Source: an uncultured Thalassotalea sp.
GTDB taxonomy: Bacteria > Pseudomonadota > Gammaproteobacteria > Enterobacterales > Alteromonadaceae
Reading direction: 5' to 3'
Assembly (NCBI GenBank): GCA_947502355.1
Contig: CANMZP010000010.1
Coordinates: forward strand, 1 to 64,000
DNA length: 64,000 nt
The notes under the pieces were generated by a model. It was not told the DNA's origin. It did no database searches and saw only the letters and a list, made by a program, of their open reading frames with translations. Below are positions 54,098 through 62,903 of the stretch, piece by piece (position 1 is the stretch's first letter; every line of letters begins with the position of its first letter). A program made the translations under genes and the position numbers.

Positions 54098-54129
54098 GCA
54101 AAAAAAAACCACCTTAAAAAAGGTGGTTT
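54098..54129 (-). terminator. Minus-strand intrinsic terminator
   Basis: AAACCACCTT (54106-54115) and AAGGTGGTTT (54120-54129) form a perfect 10-bp stem. Read on the minus strand it is followed by T (54098-54105). A CTCAGGGAA motif lies 10 bases to its right (54139-54147). Confidence 0.75.
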
Positions 54130-54430
54130 AACTTCATTCTCAGGGAAGAAAACTTCTCAACAAGTTATCCGTAATATATGAGTCGTTAAATTTTAAATAG
54201 TTCCAAATAATTTTCATTTTTTTATAATTATTTTTTTTATTTGATTATTTACCCTTAATTGGTGCCGTATTTTCTCTTTATTCGACTTGATTGACGTTAA
54301 ATAATGCTGTCCTAATCCTGAAGTACATTCAACGTTTTAGATAAGCAGCCAAACCATCGACTTTTATTGGGGATTCAATGTTGTTTGAAGCTTTGATTAA
54401 ATTGGTTTAATAGGAATAAATAAAAGAGTT

Positions 54431-54465
54431 AAAAAAAATCCCCGCTAAGTCGTTAACAGGGATTT
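54431..54465 (-). terminator. Minus-strand terminator of the sulfatase operon
   Basis: AAATCCC/GGGATTT arms (near 54436-54442 and 54458-54465) around a 14-base loop, followed on the minus strand by a run of T (54431-54438). It lies 200 bp after the small His-rich gene. Confidence 0.75.
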
Positions 54466-54664
54466 GTGTATAAAGCAGCCAATTGCTTGCTTTGGGAAAC
54501 ACATACAGATGATGGAGCAATTTTCTATTAACTAACAATTAGTTAAGGAGTCTGCTTGAAATAAATAAACCTTATGGATTCTATTTAATTGACGTTGAGA
54601 AAAATTCAATGATCTGTGCTTAACCCAATCTCAAATAAGGTTATTATGATCGACTAATTCTGGG

Positions 54665-54937
54665 TTACTTTTCGTCGTCGTGCTCAACAAAGGCTGTACG
54701 GCGAGTAATGTTATCCATTTGATGATGGTCATGGTCGGTGTGAGCATGGTCATCTTTTTTGCGGTTAAATGTCGCTTTTAAATCGAATGGTTTAGGAACT
54801 TTACCTTTTGAATTAGCTAAATCAACCAATAGTTCGGCATTGCCTTCTATGTTCGGAACCGTTAGTACCATATCATGACTGCATGCAAAGCTCGTTTGGG
54901 TAAAAACAAATAGTGAAAAAAAGACAATACGTTTCAT
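54665..54937 (-). CDS. Small secreted His/Asp-rich protein
   Basis: 90 aa with signal peptide 1-18 (VFFSLFVFTQTSFA), one Cys just after the cleavage site (ACSHDM), and a C-terminal tail rich in His and Asp (DDHAHTDHDHHQMDN) that looks like a metal-binding segment. It lies 74 bp after the MBL alkylsulfatase-like gene on the same strand with a good AGGGG site, so it is probably co-transcribed. Supply or buffering of Zn for the hydrolase is a guess; no family is recognised. Confidence 0.7.
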   Translation of the reverse strand: MKRIVFFSLFVFTQTSFACSHDMVLTVPNIEGNAELLVDLANSKGKVPKPFDLKATFNRKKDDHAHTDHDHHQMDNITRRTAFVEHDDEK

Positions 54938-55011
54938 TGGAAACCCCTTATTTATTTGCTTATCGAAAATTAAAGAGCACCAAATGATGCTCTTTAATGA
55001 GTGTTTAAAAA

Positions 55012-56916
55012 TTAACGTAATGTAATTTTTGGATTTTCTGTTGGCTTATCAAGTAATGCGAAGAATGCAGGTACTGTAGCAGCTTCTCCATCTAACGTGA
55101 TGTAACCCGCTTTAACCGCATCAGTAAATTCAACTTTACCAACTAATAAACCAAGGAATACTTCTTTGGTTAAGTTAACTGTAGCCTTTGCTTGACCATC
55201 AAAGTCTTTGTGGAACTGAGCAACACTGCGACGAACTTCTAATGCATGTGTCTCTTTTGAGTCAGAAAAGTTAAATGCAATCGTGAAGTGTTGGTCTGCA
55301 CTGCGTTCTGCGTTTAAGCTGAAACGAAGCGCATTTACCAATTGGTCAGCTTTAAACTCAGCCATCAAGTCTGGTGCTTGAAGGTTGATTTTCTTCGAAT
55401 AATCAATTGTGCCGTCAAGTTCTTGAGCTGATGTTAAGTACCAGTTTCTCCAGTTGTTGTTTGTTTCAAGGAAACCAAGTTCACGTAATGCTTTGGCTTT
55501 TAATAAACGTGGTTCCATGTCTTCAAGATCAACTCGAATCGCATGCGTAGCCAATTCAGCACACCATTGGTAGTCACCGCTGTCACAAGCTTTCTCTGCA
55601 AAGTCCATCATTTTAGCCTTGCCACCAACCATTTTAGTATAGCGCTGTGAAGCTTCTACAGTGTAAGTCGGGTTAAGCGTTGTTGGGTCACCATCGAACC
55701 AACCCATTTCACCAACAAAGATTTGCTTCGCTGCGTGACGGATTGAACCGTAGAAGTCACCCAACCAAGGGTGGTTAACTAAGTGTTTTGGTAGCTTAAT
55801 TTCACGAATTAAATCTTCTTGAGTTGAACCATTGTTAATAGCTTTAATTGATTGGTCGTAAGTGTATTGAATCGCATCACGGTAAGCCGTTAATGTGTCA
55901 TCAACATGCTTAGCGCCTACCACAGGACGACCATGAGAAACCATCATGGTGTTTGCATTGTATCCACGTAATATATCTACGCCAGGAAACCAAATGCTTG
56001 GGTCACGGTATTGTGTACCACGAATTGTGTGCAGGTTAGGGAAACTTTCACCTTGAATAACTTCTGAACCAAACAGTACATCAAACTGTGGGAAGTAAGC
56101 CGTAATTTCATCTGAAGCTTCTGAAGGTACGTGTTTGAATTCAATTTCAACGCCTTCAATAACCATGTCTAGCTGTCCAAACTTTCCTTTTACAAATGTA
56201 TTTGGCGCAACAAGGCTGTGTTGTCGGATCTCAAAATCTGGACCTAAACCACCATTAATACGACCATCTTCTTCAACGTCAAGAAGCGTACCTAATGAAT
56301 AATCTACACGGAAACCTAAAGCTGGACCTGTACCACCCATAGAGCCTTTTACAACATTAGCCATGAATGTTTCATGAGCAATAATTTTTGCATCTTCAGC
56401 GCCTTCAATACCTCGTACACCTGCGTAGTGATCAGGATGCCAGTGAGAGTACATGATAGCCGCTACAGGTTTATTGTTGCCTGTCGTTTTACGGAAATCA
56501 CGCATAACTGATTGCATTTTATCAACAGACTCAACAGGGTCAAAAATTAAGATACCGCCTTCACCGTCAATAATCATCGGCGATGTTAAACCGTAACCGT
56601 ACATTTGGAAGAATTTGTTTTTATAGGCGAAAACACCTTTCTTCATTTTATTTGAGTGAGCAGTTAACTGTGGGTGAACTTTATCAGATTTTTTGTCAAA
56701 GGCCTCGTTTTTGCCTGTTGGGATCCATTTCATGTCTTTGTTTTCACCGTGCCAGAAATGAGTCGCGCCAGATCCTTCACCTAGGTAGTAGTCATGAGAC
56801 AAGGTAGGAATTTTTACTTCTACGTTGTCGAAGCGGTGTTGGTCGCCAGCAGTTGCTGTCGCAGATAAAGCAATTGCTGTAGCAATTGAAAACCCAATAA
56901 TTGTTTTTTTCATCAT
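55012..56916 (-). CDS. Alkylsulfatase-like MBL-fold hydrolase (SdsA/YjcS family)
   Basis: 634 aa, exported (signal 1-23, FSIATAIALSATATA). The metallo-beta-lactamase domain carries HWHPDH at residues 158-163 (Zn motif HxHxDH) and FGSEVIQGESFPN, with MMVSHGRPVVG as a later ligand region. An alkylsulfatase dimerisation domain (FVGEMGWFDGDPTTLNPT) and a C-terminal SCP2-like domain (ALRFSLNAERSADQHFTI) follow. Related enzymes release sulfate from alkyl sulfates; this substrate is not certain. Two adjacent ATGs occur; the second is better spaced from GAGAG. It is divergent from a LysR gene. Confidence 0.9.
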   Translation of the reverse strand: MMKKTIIGFSIATAIALSATATAGDQHRFDNVEVKIPTLSHDYYLGEGSGATHFWHGENKDMKWIPTGKNEAFDKKSDKVHPQLTAHSNKMKKGVFAYKNKFFQMYGYGLTSPMIIDGEGGILIFDPVESVDKMQSVMRDFRKTTGNNKPVAAIMYSHWHPDHYAGVRGIEGAEDAKIIAHETFMANVVKGSMGGTGPALGFRVDYSLGTLLDVEEDGRINGGLGPDFEIRQHSLVAPNTFVKGKFGQLDMVIEGVEIEFKHVPSEASDEITAYFPQFDVLFGSEVIQGESFPNLHTIRGTQYRDPSIWFPGVDILRGYNANTMMVSHGRPVVGAKHVDDTLTAYRDAIQYTYDQSIKAINNGSTQEDLIREIKLPKHLVNHPWLGDFYGSIRHAAKQIFVGEMGWFDGDPTTLNPTYTVEASQRYTKMVGGKAKMMDFAEKACDSGDYQWCAELATHAIRVDLEDMEPRLLKAKALRELGFLETNNNWRNWYLTSAQELDGTIDYSKKINLQAPDLMAEFKADQLVNALRFSLNAERSADQHFTIAFNFSDSKETHALEVRRSVAQFHKDFDGQAKATVNLTKEVFLGLLVGKVEFTDAVKAGYITLDGEAATVPAFFALLDKPTENPKITLR

Positions 56917-56992
56917 TAGCTCTCTTAATGTTTAGTAAACTTGTTTCGATAGATAAATAATATATTGAAGAGCTATTAGTGAGGCGATACAT

Positions 56993-57012
56993 GATATAAG
57001 ATATCTTATATC
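56993..57012. promoter_or_regulatory. 20-bp perfect palindrome, LysR operator candidate
   Basis: GATATAAGATATCTTATATC is a perfect 20-bp palindrome lying 76 bp before the sulfatase start and 29 bp before the preferred LysR ATG (57042). It fits the T-N11-A rule of LysR sites. Control of both divergent genes by the adjacent LysR protein is inferred from position. Confidence 0.7.
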
Positions 57013-57041
57013 TAGTGAGGAATATCGAAGAGTATCCATAT

Positions 57042-57956
57042 ATGAAGCATTCAGATTTCAGTTTAATTCCAATTTTTGTCGCTATAGTTGAAGAAAAAAA
57101 CTATTCCAAAGCAGCTAAACGTTTGGGTATTAGTCAGTCTGCTGTAAGTCAAAGCGTTAGAAGGTTAAGAGAAATCTTTCAGGATCAACTTTTTATACGA
57201 AATAATCACGGCATAGAACCAAATAATTTTGCCTTAGATATTTATCCTGCACTGGCCAGTTCAATAGATAATATTTCTCATATGCTTCCAGACCATCGTC
57301 ACTTTCGACCTGAGAAGTATAATCGTCAGATAAATATCACCTCATTAAGTGTATTTGGTTTTACCATACTGCCAAACTTATCCGCTTTAATTGCTCAAAA
57401 AGCACCATTAGCAACAGTAAAGATTGAACCTTTTTATAGAAGGGATATGACGCATGAATTACGTTCTCATCAATGTGATATTTTGCTTGAAGCCGATACC
57501 AATCAATACCCTCAATTGAGCTCTTCAGTGCTCATGGAGGATACGTTAAGTGTTTTGTGTAACAAGGATCACCCTCGGCTTTCTGGTGATGAAATCAGCA
57601 TCGAACAATTCCTTGCAGAAAAACATGTTACCCATGCACAAATCGATAAAAATGATGGTTACTTATCTGGTAGAGGGTATGAAAATAAAAATATCCTTGA
57701 GCAACGAAAAGTAGCATGGCAGGCTAGTAGTATTATCGAAATGTTTCCTATACTCGCTAGCTGTGATTATGTTGGGCTTTTGCCACAAAAGCTTATTGAA
57801 AAATATAAAGATATACATAATCTCAAAGAACTTAAAACTCCGTTTTTGAATGTGCCAATAAAAGTAGCAATGTTTTGGCATCCGTCAAGAACCAATGATC
57901 CCATTCATCGGTGGTTACGAGAGCAATGTAAGAAGGCGGCAAAAGAGTTTGTTTAA
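57042..57956 (+). CDS. LysR-family transcriptional regulator
   Basis: N-terminal winged helix: FSLIPIFVAIVEEKNYSKAA then KRLGISQSAVSQSVRRLREI and LFIRNNHGIEP. An effector-binding domain with FGFTILPNLSALIAQKAPLA and a C-terminal NDPIHRWLREQCKKA follows. The GTG at 57015 would add nine residues (MRNIEEYPY) but abuts the palindrome; the ATG at 57042 has GAAGAG upstream and the usual LysR N-terminus, giving 304 aa. It is transcribed away from the alkylsulfatase-like gene, so it is its likely regulator. Confidence 0.9.
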   Translation: MKHSDFSLIPIFVAIVEEKNYSKAAKRLGISQSAVSQSVRRLREIFQDQLFIRNNHGIEPNNFALDIYPALASSIDNISHMLPDHRHFRPEKYNRQINITSLSVFGFTILPNLSALIAQKAPLATVKIEPFYRRDMTHELRSHQCDILLEADTNQYPQLSSSVLMEDTLSVLCNKDHPRLSGDEISIEQFLAEKHVTHAQIDKNDGYLSGRGYENKNILEQRKVAWQASSIIEMFPILASCDYVGLLPQKLIEKYKDIHNLKELKTPFLNVPIKVAMFWHPSRTNDPIHRWLREQCKKAAKEFV

Positions 57957-58245
57957 AGTCGTATGACCTTGCTGAAAAGAGCTTGCTACAGGTATCCGTC
58001 TTAACGCTGTCACTACCTGGTCCAACTTGTTATGGTGCTTTGACAGGCATGATGGCGTTGACTGAAACAGCAGCGGCAGAAGTAGAAAAGCAAGAAAGAT
58101 AGATGATCCTATTAGCTGTTGCTGCTGGATCAGTAGACATTTTTGGTAGCATGTTATTAATCGCCGGTTTATTCACACGTGCAGTCGCTGTAAGCCTTGT
58201 AGTTGTGAGCTTAGTCGCAATTACTTTCGTTCATAGCAATGTCTA
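57957..58245 (+). pseudogene. Decayed region with DoxX-like fragment
   Basis: ATG at 58101 opens 47 codons: LLAVAAGSVDIFGSMLLIAG, LFTRAVAVSLVVVSLVAITF, then VHSNV and TAA. This resembles helices 2-3 of DoxX-family membrane proteins (EILG...LLIAGLFTR type). The usual first helix and the C-terminal part are missing. Upstream, another frame is open from after the LysR stop to a TAG overlapping this ATG (ending CYGALTGMMALTETAAAEVE), not recognised. The whole looks like remnants of a broken gene or two. DoxX assignment is by eye. Confidence 0.5.
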
Positions 58246-58338
58246 AGGTCATTTTTGTAGCAATAAAGCTCAATCTACGGAGGAAAAAATGCCTATAGAC
58301 TAGCAAAAGAATATTTGAGTTTTTATGGAAGTGCGAAT

Positions 58339-58977
58339 CTAAACTCTAGCCAGCACAATATCAAACGTGGCTTCACCATTGCTCACATCAACCGTTATAC
58401 TCGAACGCTGATCTGCCGGAGTTTCTAGGTAAAGTTTATCTTTACTATTTAGAGGTTCATTAGCAAAATACAGTTGCGTGGTAAGTTCTCTCATACCTCG
58501 TTTTGCTATTTTAAAATGTATATGAGGAGGGCGCTGCCAATCTTGTTCTGCCGCATATTTCCCCGGTTTAATTGTTTTTACGGTGTAACGACCATCTTCA
58601 TCCGTTTTTATTTTTGCCCAATACTGAAAGCTTTGATCTAATGGGGATGTTTCTGGCGCATCGTCATGCAGGTAACGACCATTTTTGTCTGCTTGCCAAA
58701 TATCAATCAGTGCGTTTGCTATTGCTTTTCCATTGGAGTCCAATACTCTTCCCTTTAACAGCAAAACCTCTCCTGATGCCTTTCCTGAAACGCCTGATAC
58801 TGTTGTCATATCCGCGTCTGTATCGATTTGCTTATGTTTTGGGAAAAAGGGACCTTCAGCTTGTTTTGCTGTTGGTTTAAAGTCCTTAGCAAGGACGATG
58901 CCGGGCGTGATTCCTGTTGCTATAACCGCGGTAGTCATTGAAATAAATCTTCTGCGTGAACATGGTGAGTGTTTCAT
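58339..58977 (-). CDS. Intradiol ring-cleavage dioxygenase-like protein, Tat-exported
   Basis: 212 aa with a twin-arginine signal (SRRRFISMTTAVIATG). The intradiol dioxygenase fold follows: EGPFFPKH, a beta-sandwich LLLKGRVLDSNGKAIANALI and DIWQADKNGRYLHDD. Candidate Fe(III) ligands are Tyr102, Tyr141, His152 and His154 (GRYTVKTIKPGKY, RPPHIHFKI), spaced nearly as in protocatechuate 3,4-dioxygenase. Export to the periplasm is unlike classical catechol dioxygenases. No aromatic pathway genes lie nearby, so the substrate is open. Confidence 0.85.
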   Translation of the reverse strand: MKHSPCSRRRFISMTTAVIATGITPGIVLAKDFKPTAKQAEGPFFPKHKQIDTDADMTTVSGVSGKASGEVLLLKGRVLDSNGKAIANALIDIWQADKNGRYLHDDAPETSPLDQSFQYWAKIKTDEDGRYTVKTIKPGKYAAEQDWQRPPHIHFKIAKRGMRELTTQLYFANEPLNSKDKLYLETPADQRSSITVDVSNGEATFDIVLARV

Positions 58978-59419
58978 GACTTTTCTCCAGACAATAATAT
59001 TATGAGCACAAGACGTCAGGGCTCGCTGTTTAAGGATAATAGAGGCCGCTTCAAAGTTAAATCCATCTTTTGCCTGTCGATTTAAAGCAAGAAAGGCAAA
59101 GTCAGGAAATCGAAAGCTTTAATTACCCCTATAGTTTCAAACTAATTATAGCAGTGGCTTCTCTGGCAACGATGAATATATCGATAGATTAAAAGGGATA
59201 AGTCCGGTTGAATAGCGAAAGCACGCCTTGAAGGCAGCTTGAAAAAATCCATGTTTTGGCGGCTTTTTAAAGCTTATGGCAGGAAAGCCATAGGCAAGTC
59301 AAAAAAATAGGCTCTATTAGCTTAATTGTTGATCAACTAAAAATTGACACGCATCAACAACACACACATCGAATCAAAATACAATTCTACAATTACAATT
59401 TATTACAATTAACCAGAAA
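58978..59419. other. Dioxygenase-hemerythrin divergent region (442 bp)
   Basis: No gene. A hairpin TATGGC/GCCATA lies near 59274-59291. Just before the hemerythrin ATG there are four direct ACAATT hexamers (59381, 59389, 59395, 59405), which could be a regulator-binding array. Confidence 0.5.
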
Positions 59420-59851
59420 ATGATAACAAATACCGCAATCAAGTGGTGTCCAGAGTTCACTATTGGGCACAACAAAATAGACAAACAACACGAATACCTA
59501 TTTCAGCTACTCGCAAACATCCAACACCAAGTACACAAACCCAATCATCAAGATTTAATAAAACAATCTCTAAGAGACCTATTTGATTACACGCAACGCC
59601 ATTTCAAAGATGAAGAGCAGTTGATGCGAGAAGTTGGCTATCCTGACCTCACTATACACAGTATCCAACATGATAATTTGTTAAACCAAGTAGAAGACAT
59701 GATAGATAACCTAAACGACAGCAACCCCATTGCTATAGATAAACTCATACTATTTCTTGTCGACTGGCTCACAGAACACATTCTCGGCGAAGATTTGGTG
59801 CTTGCTAGGTATTTAAATAAAACCAACCTCAATATCACAACAACCGGATAA
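59420..59851 (+). CDS. Bacteriohemerythrin
   Basis: 143-aa four-helix O2-binding di-iron protein. Ligands visible: IGHNKIDKQHEYLF (two His), HFKDEEQLM (His, Glu), HSIQHDNLL (His, His) and WLTEHILGED (His, Asp), that is, the complete hemerythrin set. Single domain with no fused receptor or GGDEF part. Likely oxygen sensing, storage or delivery. It is monocistronic. Confidence 0.95.
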   Translation: MITNTAIKWCPEFTIGHNKIDKQHEYLFQLLANIQHQVHKPNHQDLIKQSLRDLFDYTQRHFKDEEQLMREVGYPDLTIHSIQHDNLLNQVEDMIDNLNDSNPIAIDKLILFLVDWLTEHILGEDLVLARYLNKTNLNITTTG

Positions 59852-60000
59852 ACCAACAACGGAACAAGCCAAACTTCAGTGTAAATTACAATTAAAATAC
59901 TTCCTAAATGAGCGTGGGAAGCACAAGTAGTTTGCACGCCATTCCCTTAGAAAAAGAATGATTCAACAATTAACGCAAATAGAGCCAAAAAATAATACAT

Positions 60001-62727
60001 TTACTCGCTGTAATAGCAACGGGGGTAATTACTACAACTATAAAATAATGAACCTTGATAATCTTTAGCCACCATTGTGCCTGTTTCACAGTCTGGACAA
60101 CTTGATTCTTGTTTTATACTCAAACTGTCTTGCCTATCATGGTGGCTTTTTAATTGTTTGATAGGGTAGTTAGCAATCAACATTTCCTCAATAAATGCGC
60201 TCGGTTGCACCGGGTCTGACAGCAAATAGACCAAATGCCTGGCTCTCGTTAGTGCAACGTAAAACAAGCGGCGCTCTTCGGCGTGTTCGAATTTGGGTTC
60301 GTAGGCTAGAAGGCCATCAATAAACTTAGGTTGTGTTTTTTTCGATGGAAAGCCGTTTTTACTGTTATGCAAACCCGTGACGATAACTGCATCGGCTTCA
60401 AGCCCCTTACTGGCATGCATACTATGACAGGTGATGTTAATGCCTGGGTATCGTTGCTTAAGCTTTTGCAACAACGTACCGTTGGGCAAGTTAAAAGCAA
60501 ATCGACTCAAAATGAATACCGACAATATTTTCTTTTTGCCCACACCAAGTTCGTATTGCGTATTTTTATGGGCAATTTTATCGAGAATTAAGGTTAAGTG
60601 TTCCTCAAGTTGTGCCGAAGTTGAATTAAGCCAACTAATCGCAGGTTCATTCACTTGCTGATAGGCCTTAAGCGACTTGCGAATTTGATTTGGGTTTTGG
60701 CACACAAACTTTTCGGCCACCTCGCTAATCGAGTTATTAAATCGAAAAGTCTGATCGAGCTTGCTGATTTGGCTTGAACCAAAAAACTTTGCAAACGTCA
60801 TTGTTAACGAAACATCTGATCCGGCGAAGCGGTAAATAGCTTGCCAGTCATCACCTACACAAAACAGCGAAGCATTTTTTACCTGATCCCTTAGCGCTTT
60901 AACCAAAAGCGCTCTGGAGGTGGAAATATCTTGAAATTCATCAATCAAAATTTGCTTGTAAGGGGAGATGTAACGTCTTGACTGAACGTGAGAAATGGCC
61001 ATGTTGATCATGTCATCAAAATCGATTTCTCGCCTATCATGAAGATGTTTTTGATAGGCTTTAAAGAGTGGGGTTAATACGTTAAATGCGCCTTTTTGCT
61101 GATAAATACTCACATCGCTCGAAAACGACGGCGCTTGCCTTTGAACATCTTTTGATTTATTTAATAAACGGGCTGCTTTGATTAAACTGAGCATGTCAGC
61201 GAGCTGTTTATAAAATTCTTTCATCACCCGACGCTCTGATAACTGTTGTAATAAGATAGTTGCAGGGACGGGGGTACAATCTACACCAAGCACCGTTAAG
61301 TCAGCAGTTAATGACGTGAGAAGCCCTTGGTAGATGAATTCATTATTCGTTGCTTGTTCAGAAACCGCAAAGGTTTCAATTAATTGGGTTTGATGCGTTC
61401 GGTGAAGGCCGCGTTTATGCTCCAGCTGACTACGGTAAGTGCTGGCGCATAGGTATTGTGGTGTTTGTTCACGCTCATTGCATTGCCAGTGCTCTATGTA
61501 GATTTTATATTTGGGCAGATAAAAACTGACTACATAAGGTTTATTGGCAAAGTCGCTTATTGGGTAGGGCTTTCTGTTAGATGCACCTTGAAACTTCGTT
61601 AAATATTGGTATTCAACACCAATAGACGTTAAGTAATTGGCAATAATTAACTCACCAAAACAGCGCATTGGCTCATCAAGAAAACTGACCACATTTTGCT
61701 CGGCTAGGTAATTAAAATAGTCACCTTTGCGTTTAAAGCAAAATCCATTTTTGATGCGGTAAAGCTGTTGCTGTAAATAATTGATCGTATGTTTTTGTAT
61801 TGTCTCGTTTTGCAGTAAGCCTTTGTAGGTGTTACGTACCCACTGTTCTTTCTTTTTATTGCTGGTGGCTAACTCACTAAGCACCGGGGTATTACCGGTT
61901 GCTGTTTTGATGATTTTTAAGCCCAAGGCGTGGAAGGTGTTGGCTGAAACATCGTACACCTGTAAGGTTTCTCTAATGCGTTCATCCATTTCGGATGCCG
62001 CCTTTTTACCATAAGCAAGTAATAATATTTGCTCACTGGTGGCCTGCTTGCTTTGCAGCATATAGCCAACTCGACCCACCATGGTACTGGTTTTACCCGT
62101 ACCTGCACCGGCTAGTATTAAATTGTTTTGTTCATTAATGATGCATGCGGTTTGCTGAAGGTCAGTTAATGGATGGCTTTCTAAACGGTCAAATAATGGC
62201 GCATATAAACGTTTTTGTTTTTGTACAAATGCTTGTTGAATATTGACTAAATCTTGCTCGGTAAGCTGAGCAATCCGCTTTAGGTAAGCCATGCTGTGAT
62301 GGCCTAATCCACTTAACCAGTCGGGATCAGGTGATTTTGGCCAATTGCCAAGATACATATTTACCGACTCAACCAATTTTTCAAAGGCTTGCTTTCGCAA
62401 ATAGGATTTTGTTAATAAACTTTTTGCGGCTTCCGAAAATAAAATCAGTTTATTTTGATGGGCGCCACACCAATGCTTACCCATTTTAAAGTGAATATGC
62501 TCAACATGCGATTTGAGCAACCAATGACATTGCTGCGGCTTTTGCTTGTTCTGCCAATGTAAGGCAGAAAAAAACATACCTTGATCTTGAGTCGGAATGG
62601 CTGGAATGCTTTGCCAGGGGGTTAAACCGTGTCGGTCAGTTATACCATTTACGCAAATCGATAAGCGTTCTGGTTTTGCAAAGAAAAAATAGGACAACCA
62701 GTGTTGTGAGATAATGGAAATAGACAC
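60001..62727 (-). CDS. helD: UvrD/HelD-type DNA helicase with C-terminal zinc finger
   Basis: 908-aa superfamily 1 helicase related to E. coli helicase IV. P-loop AGAGTGKTSTMVGR (residues 207-213), LLLAYGKKAASEMDERIRE, Walker B LIDEFQDIST, GDDWQAIYRFAGSDVSLT, LDQTFRFNNSI, HSMHASKGLEADAVIV and LFYVALTRAR. The N-terminal about 150 residues match HelD. Unlike E. coli HelD it ends in a topoisomerase-type zinc finger: CPDCETGTMV plus SCSNYPRC (four Cys). The start is GTG at 62727, bounded by an in-frame TAA 15 bases upstream. Confidence 0.88.
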   Translation of the reverse strand: MSISIISQHWLSYFFFAKPERLSICVNGITDRHGLTPWQSIPAIPTQDQGMFFSALHWQNKQKPQQCHWLLKSHVEHIHFKMGKHWCGAHQNKLILFSEAAKSLLTKSYLRKQAFEKLVESVNMYLGNWPKSPDPDWLSGLGHHSMAYLKRIAQLTEQDLVNIQQAFVQKQKRLYAPLFDRLESHPLTDLQQTACIINEQNNLILAGAGTGKTSTMVGRVGYMLQSKQATSEQILLLAYGKKAASEMDERIRETLQVYDVSANTFHALGLKIIKTATGNTPVLSELATSNKKKEQWVRNTYKGLLQNETIQKHTINYLQQQLYRIKNGFCFKRKGDYFNYLAEQNVVSFLDEPMRCFGELIIANYLTSIGVEYQYLTKFQGASNRKPYPISDFANKPYVVSFYLPKYKIYIEHWQCNEREQTPQYLCASTYRSQLEHKRGLHRTHQTQLIETFAVSEQATNNEFIYQGLLTSLTADLTVLGVDCTPVPATILLQQLSERRVMKEFYKQLADMLSLIKAARLLNKSKDVQRQAPSFSSDVSIYQQKGAFNVLTPLFKAYQKHLHDRREIDFDDMINMAISHVQSRRYISPYKQILIDEFQDISTSRALLVKALRDQVKNASLFCVGDDWQAIYRFAGSDVSLTMTFAKFFGSSQISKLDQTFRFNNSISEVAEKFVCQNPNQIRKSLKAYQQVNEPAISWLNSTSAQLEEHLTLILDKIAHKNTQYELGVGKKKILSVFILSRFAFNLPNGTLLQKLKQRYPGINITCHSMHASKGLEADAVIVTGLHNSKNGFPSKKTQPKFIDGLLAYEPKFEHAEERRLFYVALTRARHLVYLLSDPVQPSAFIEEMLIANYPIKQLKSHHDRQDSLSIKQESSCPDCETGTMVAKDYQGSLFYSCSNYPRCYYSE

Positions 62728-62903
62728 GTTAGAAACAGCTTAAAAATAAATAATTTAACAACTTAGCAAATTGTTATACTACTCGTCTGAGCCGTTAAAA
62801 ACTACATATTTTGTACTAAAGTAATAAAATTAACACCGTTTGATTACGGAAAATTACGGTTGAACCCTTTAAAATAGCGCGCTTATTATTATTCAGGGTT
62901 ATT

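Larger units (their letters stand above)
53979..54664. other. Long intergenic region with two minus-strand terminators
   Basis: 686 bp, strongly AT-rich, no credible ORF. It contains two hairpins with T runs on the minus strand (54100-54129 and 54431-54465). The 300 bp between them could encode a small RNA, or the second hairpin could simply be a back-up terminator. Confidence 0.5.
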
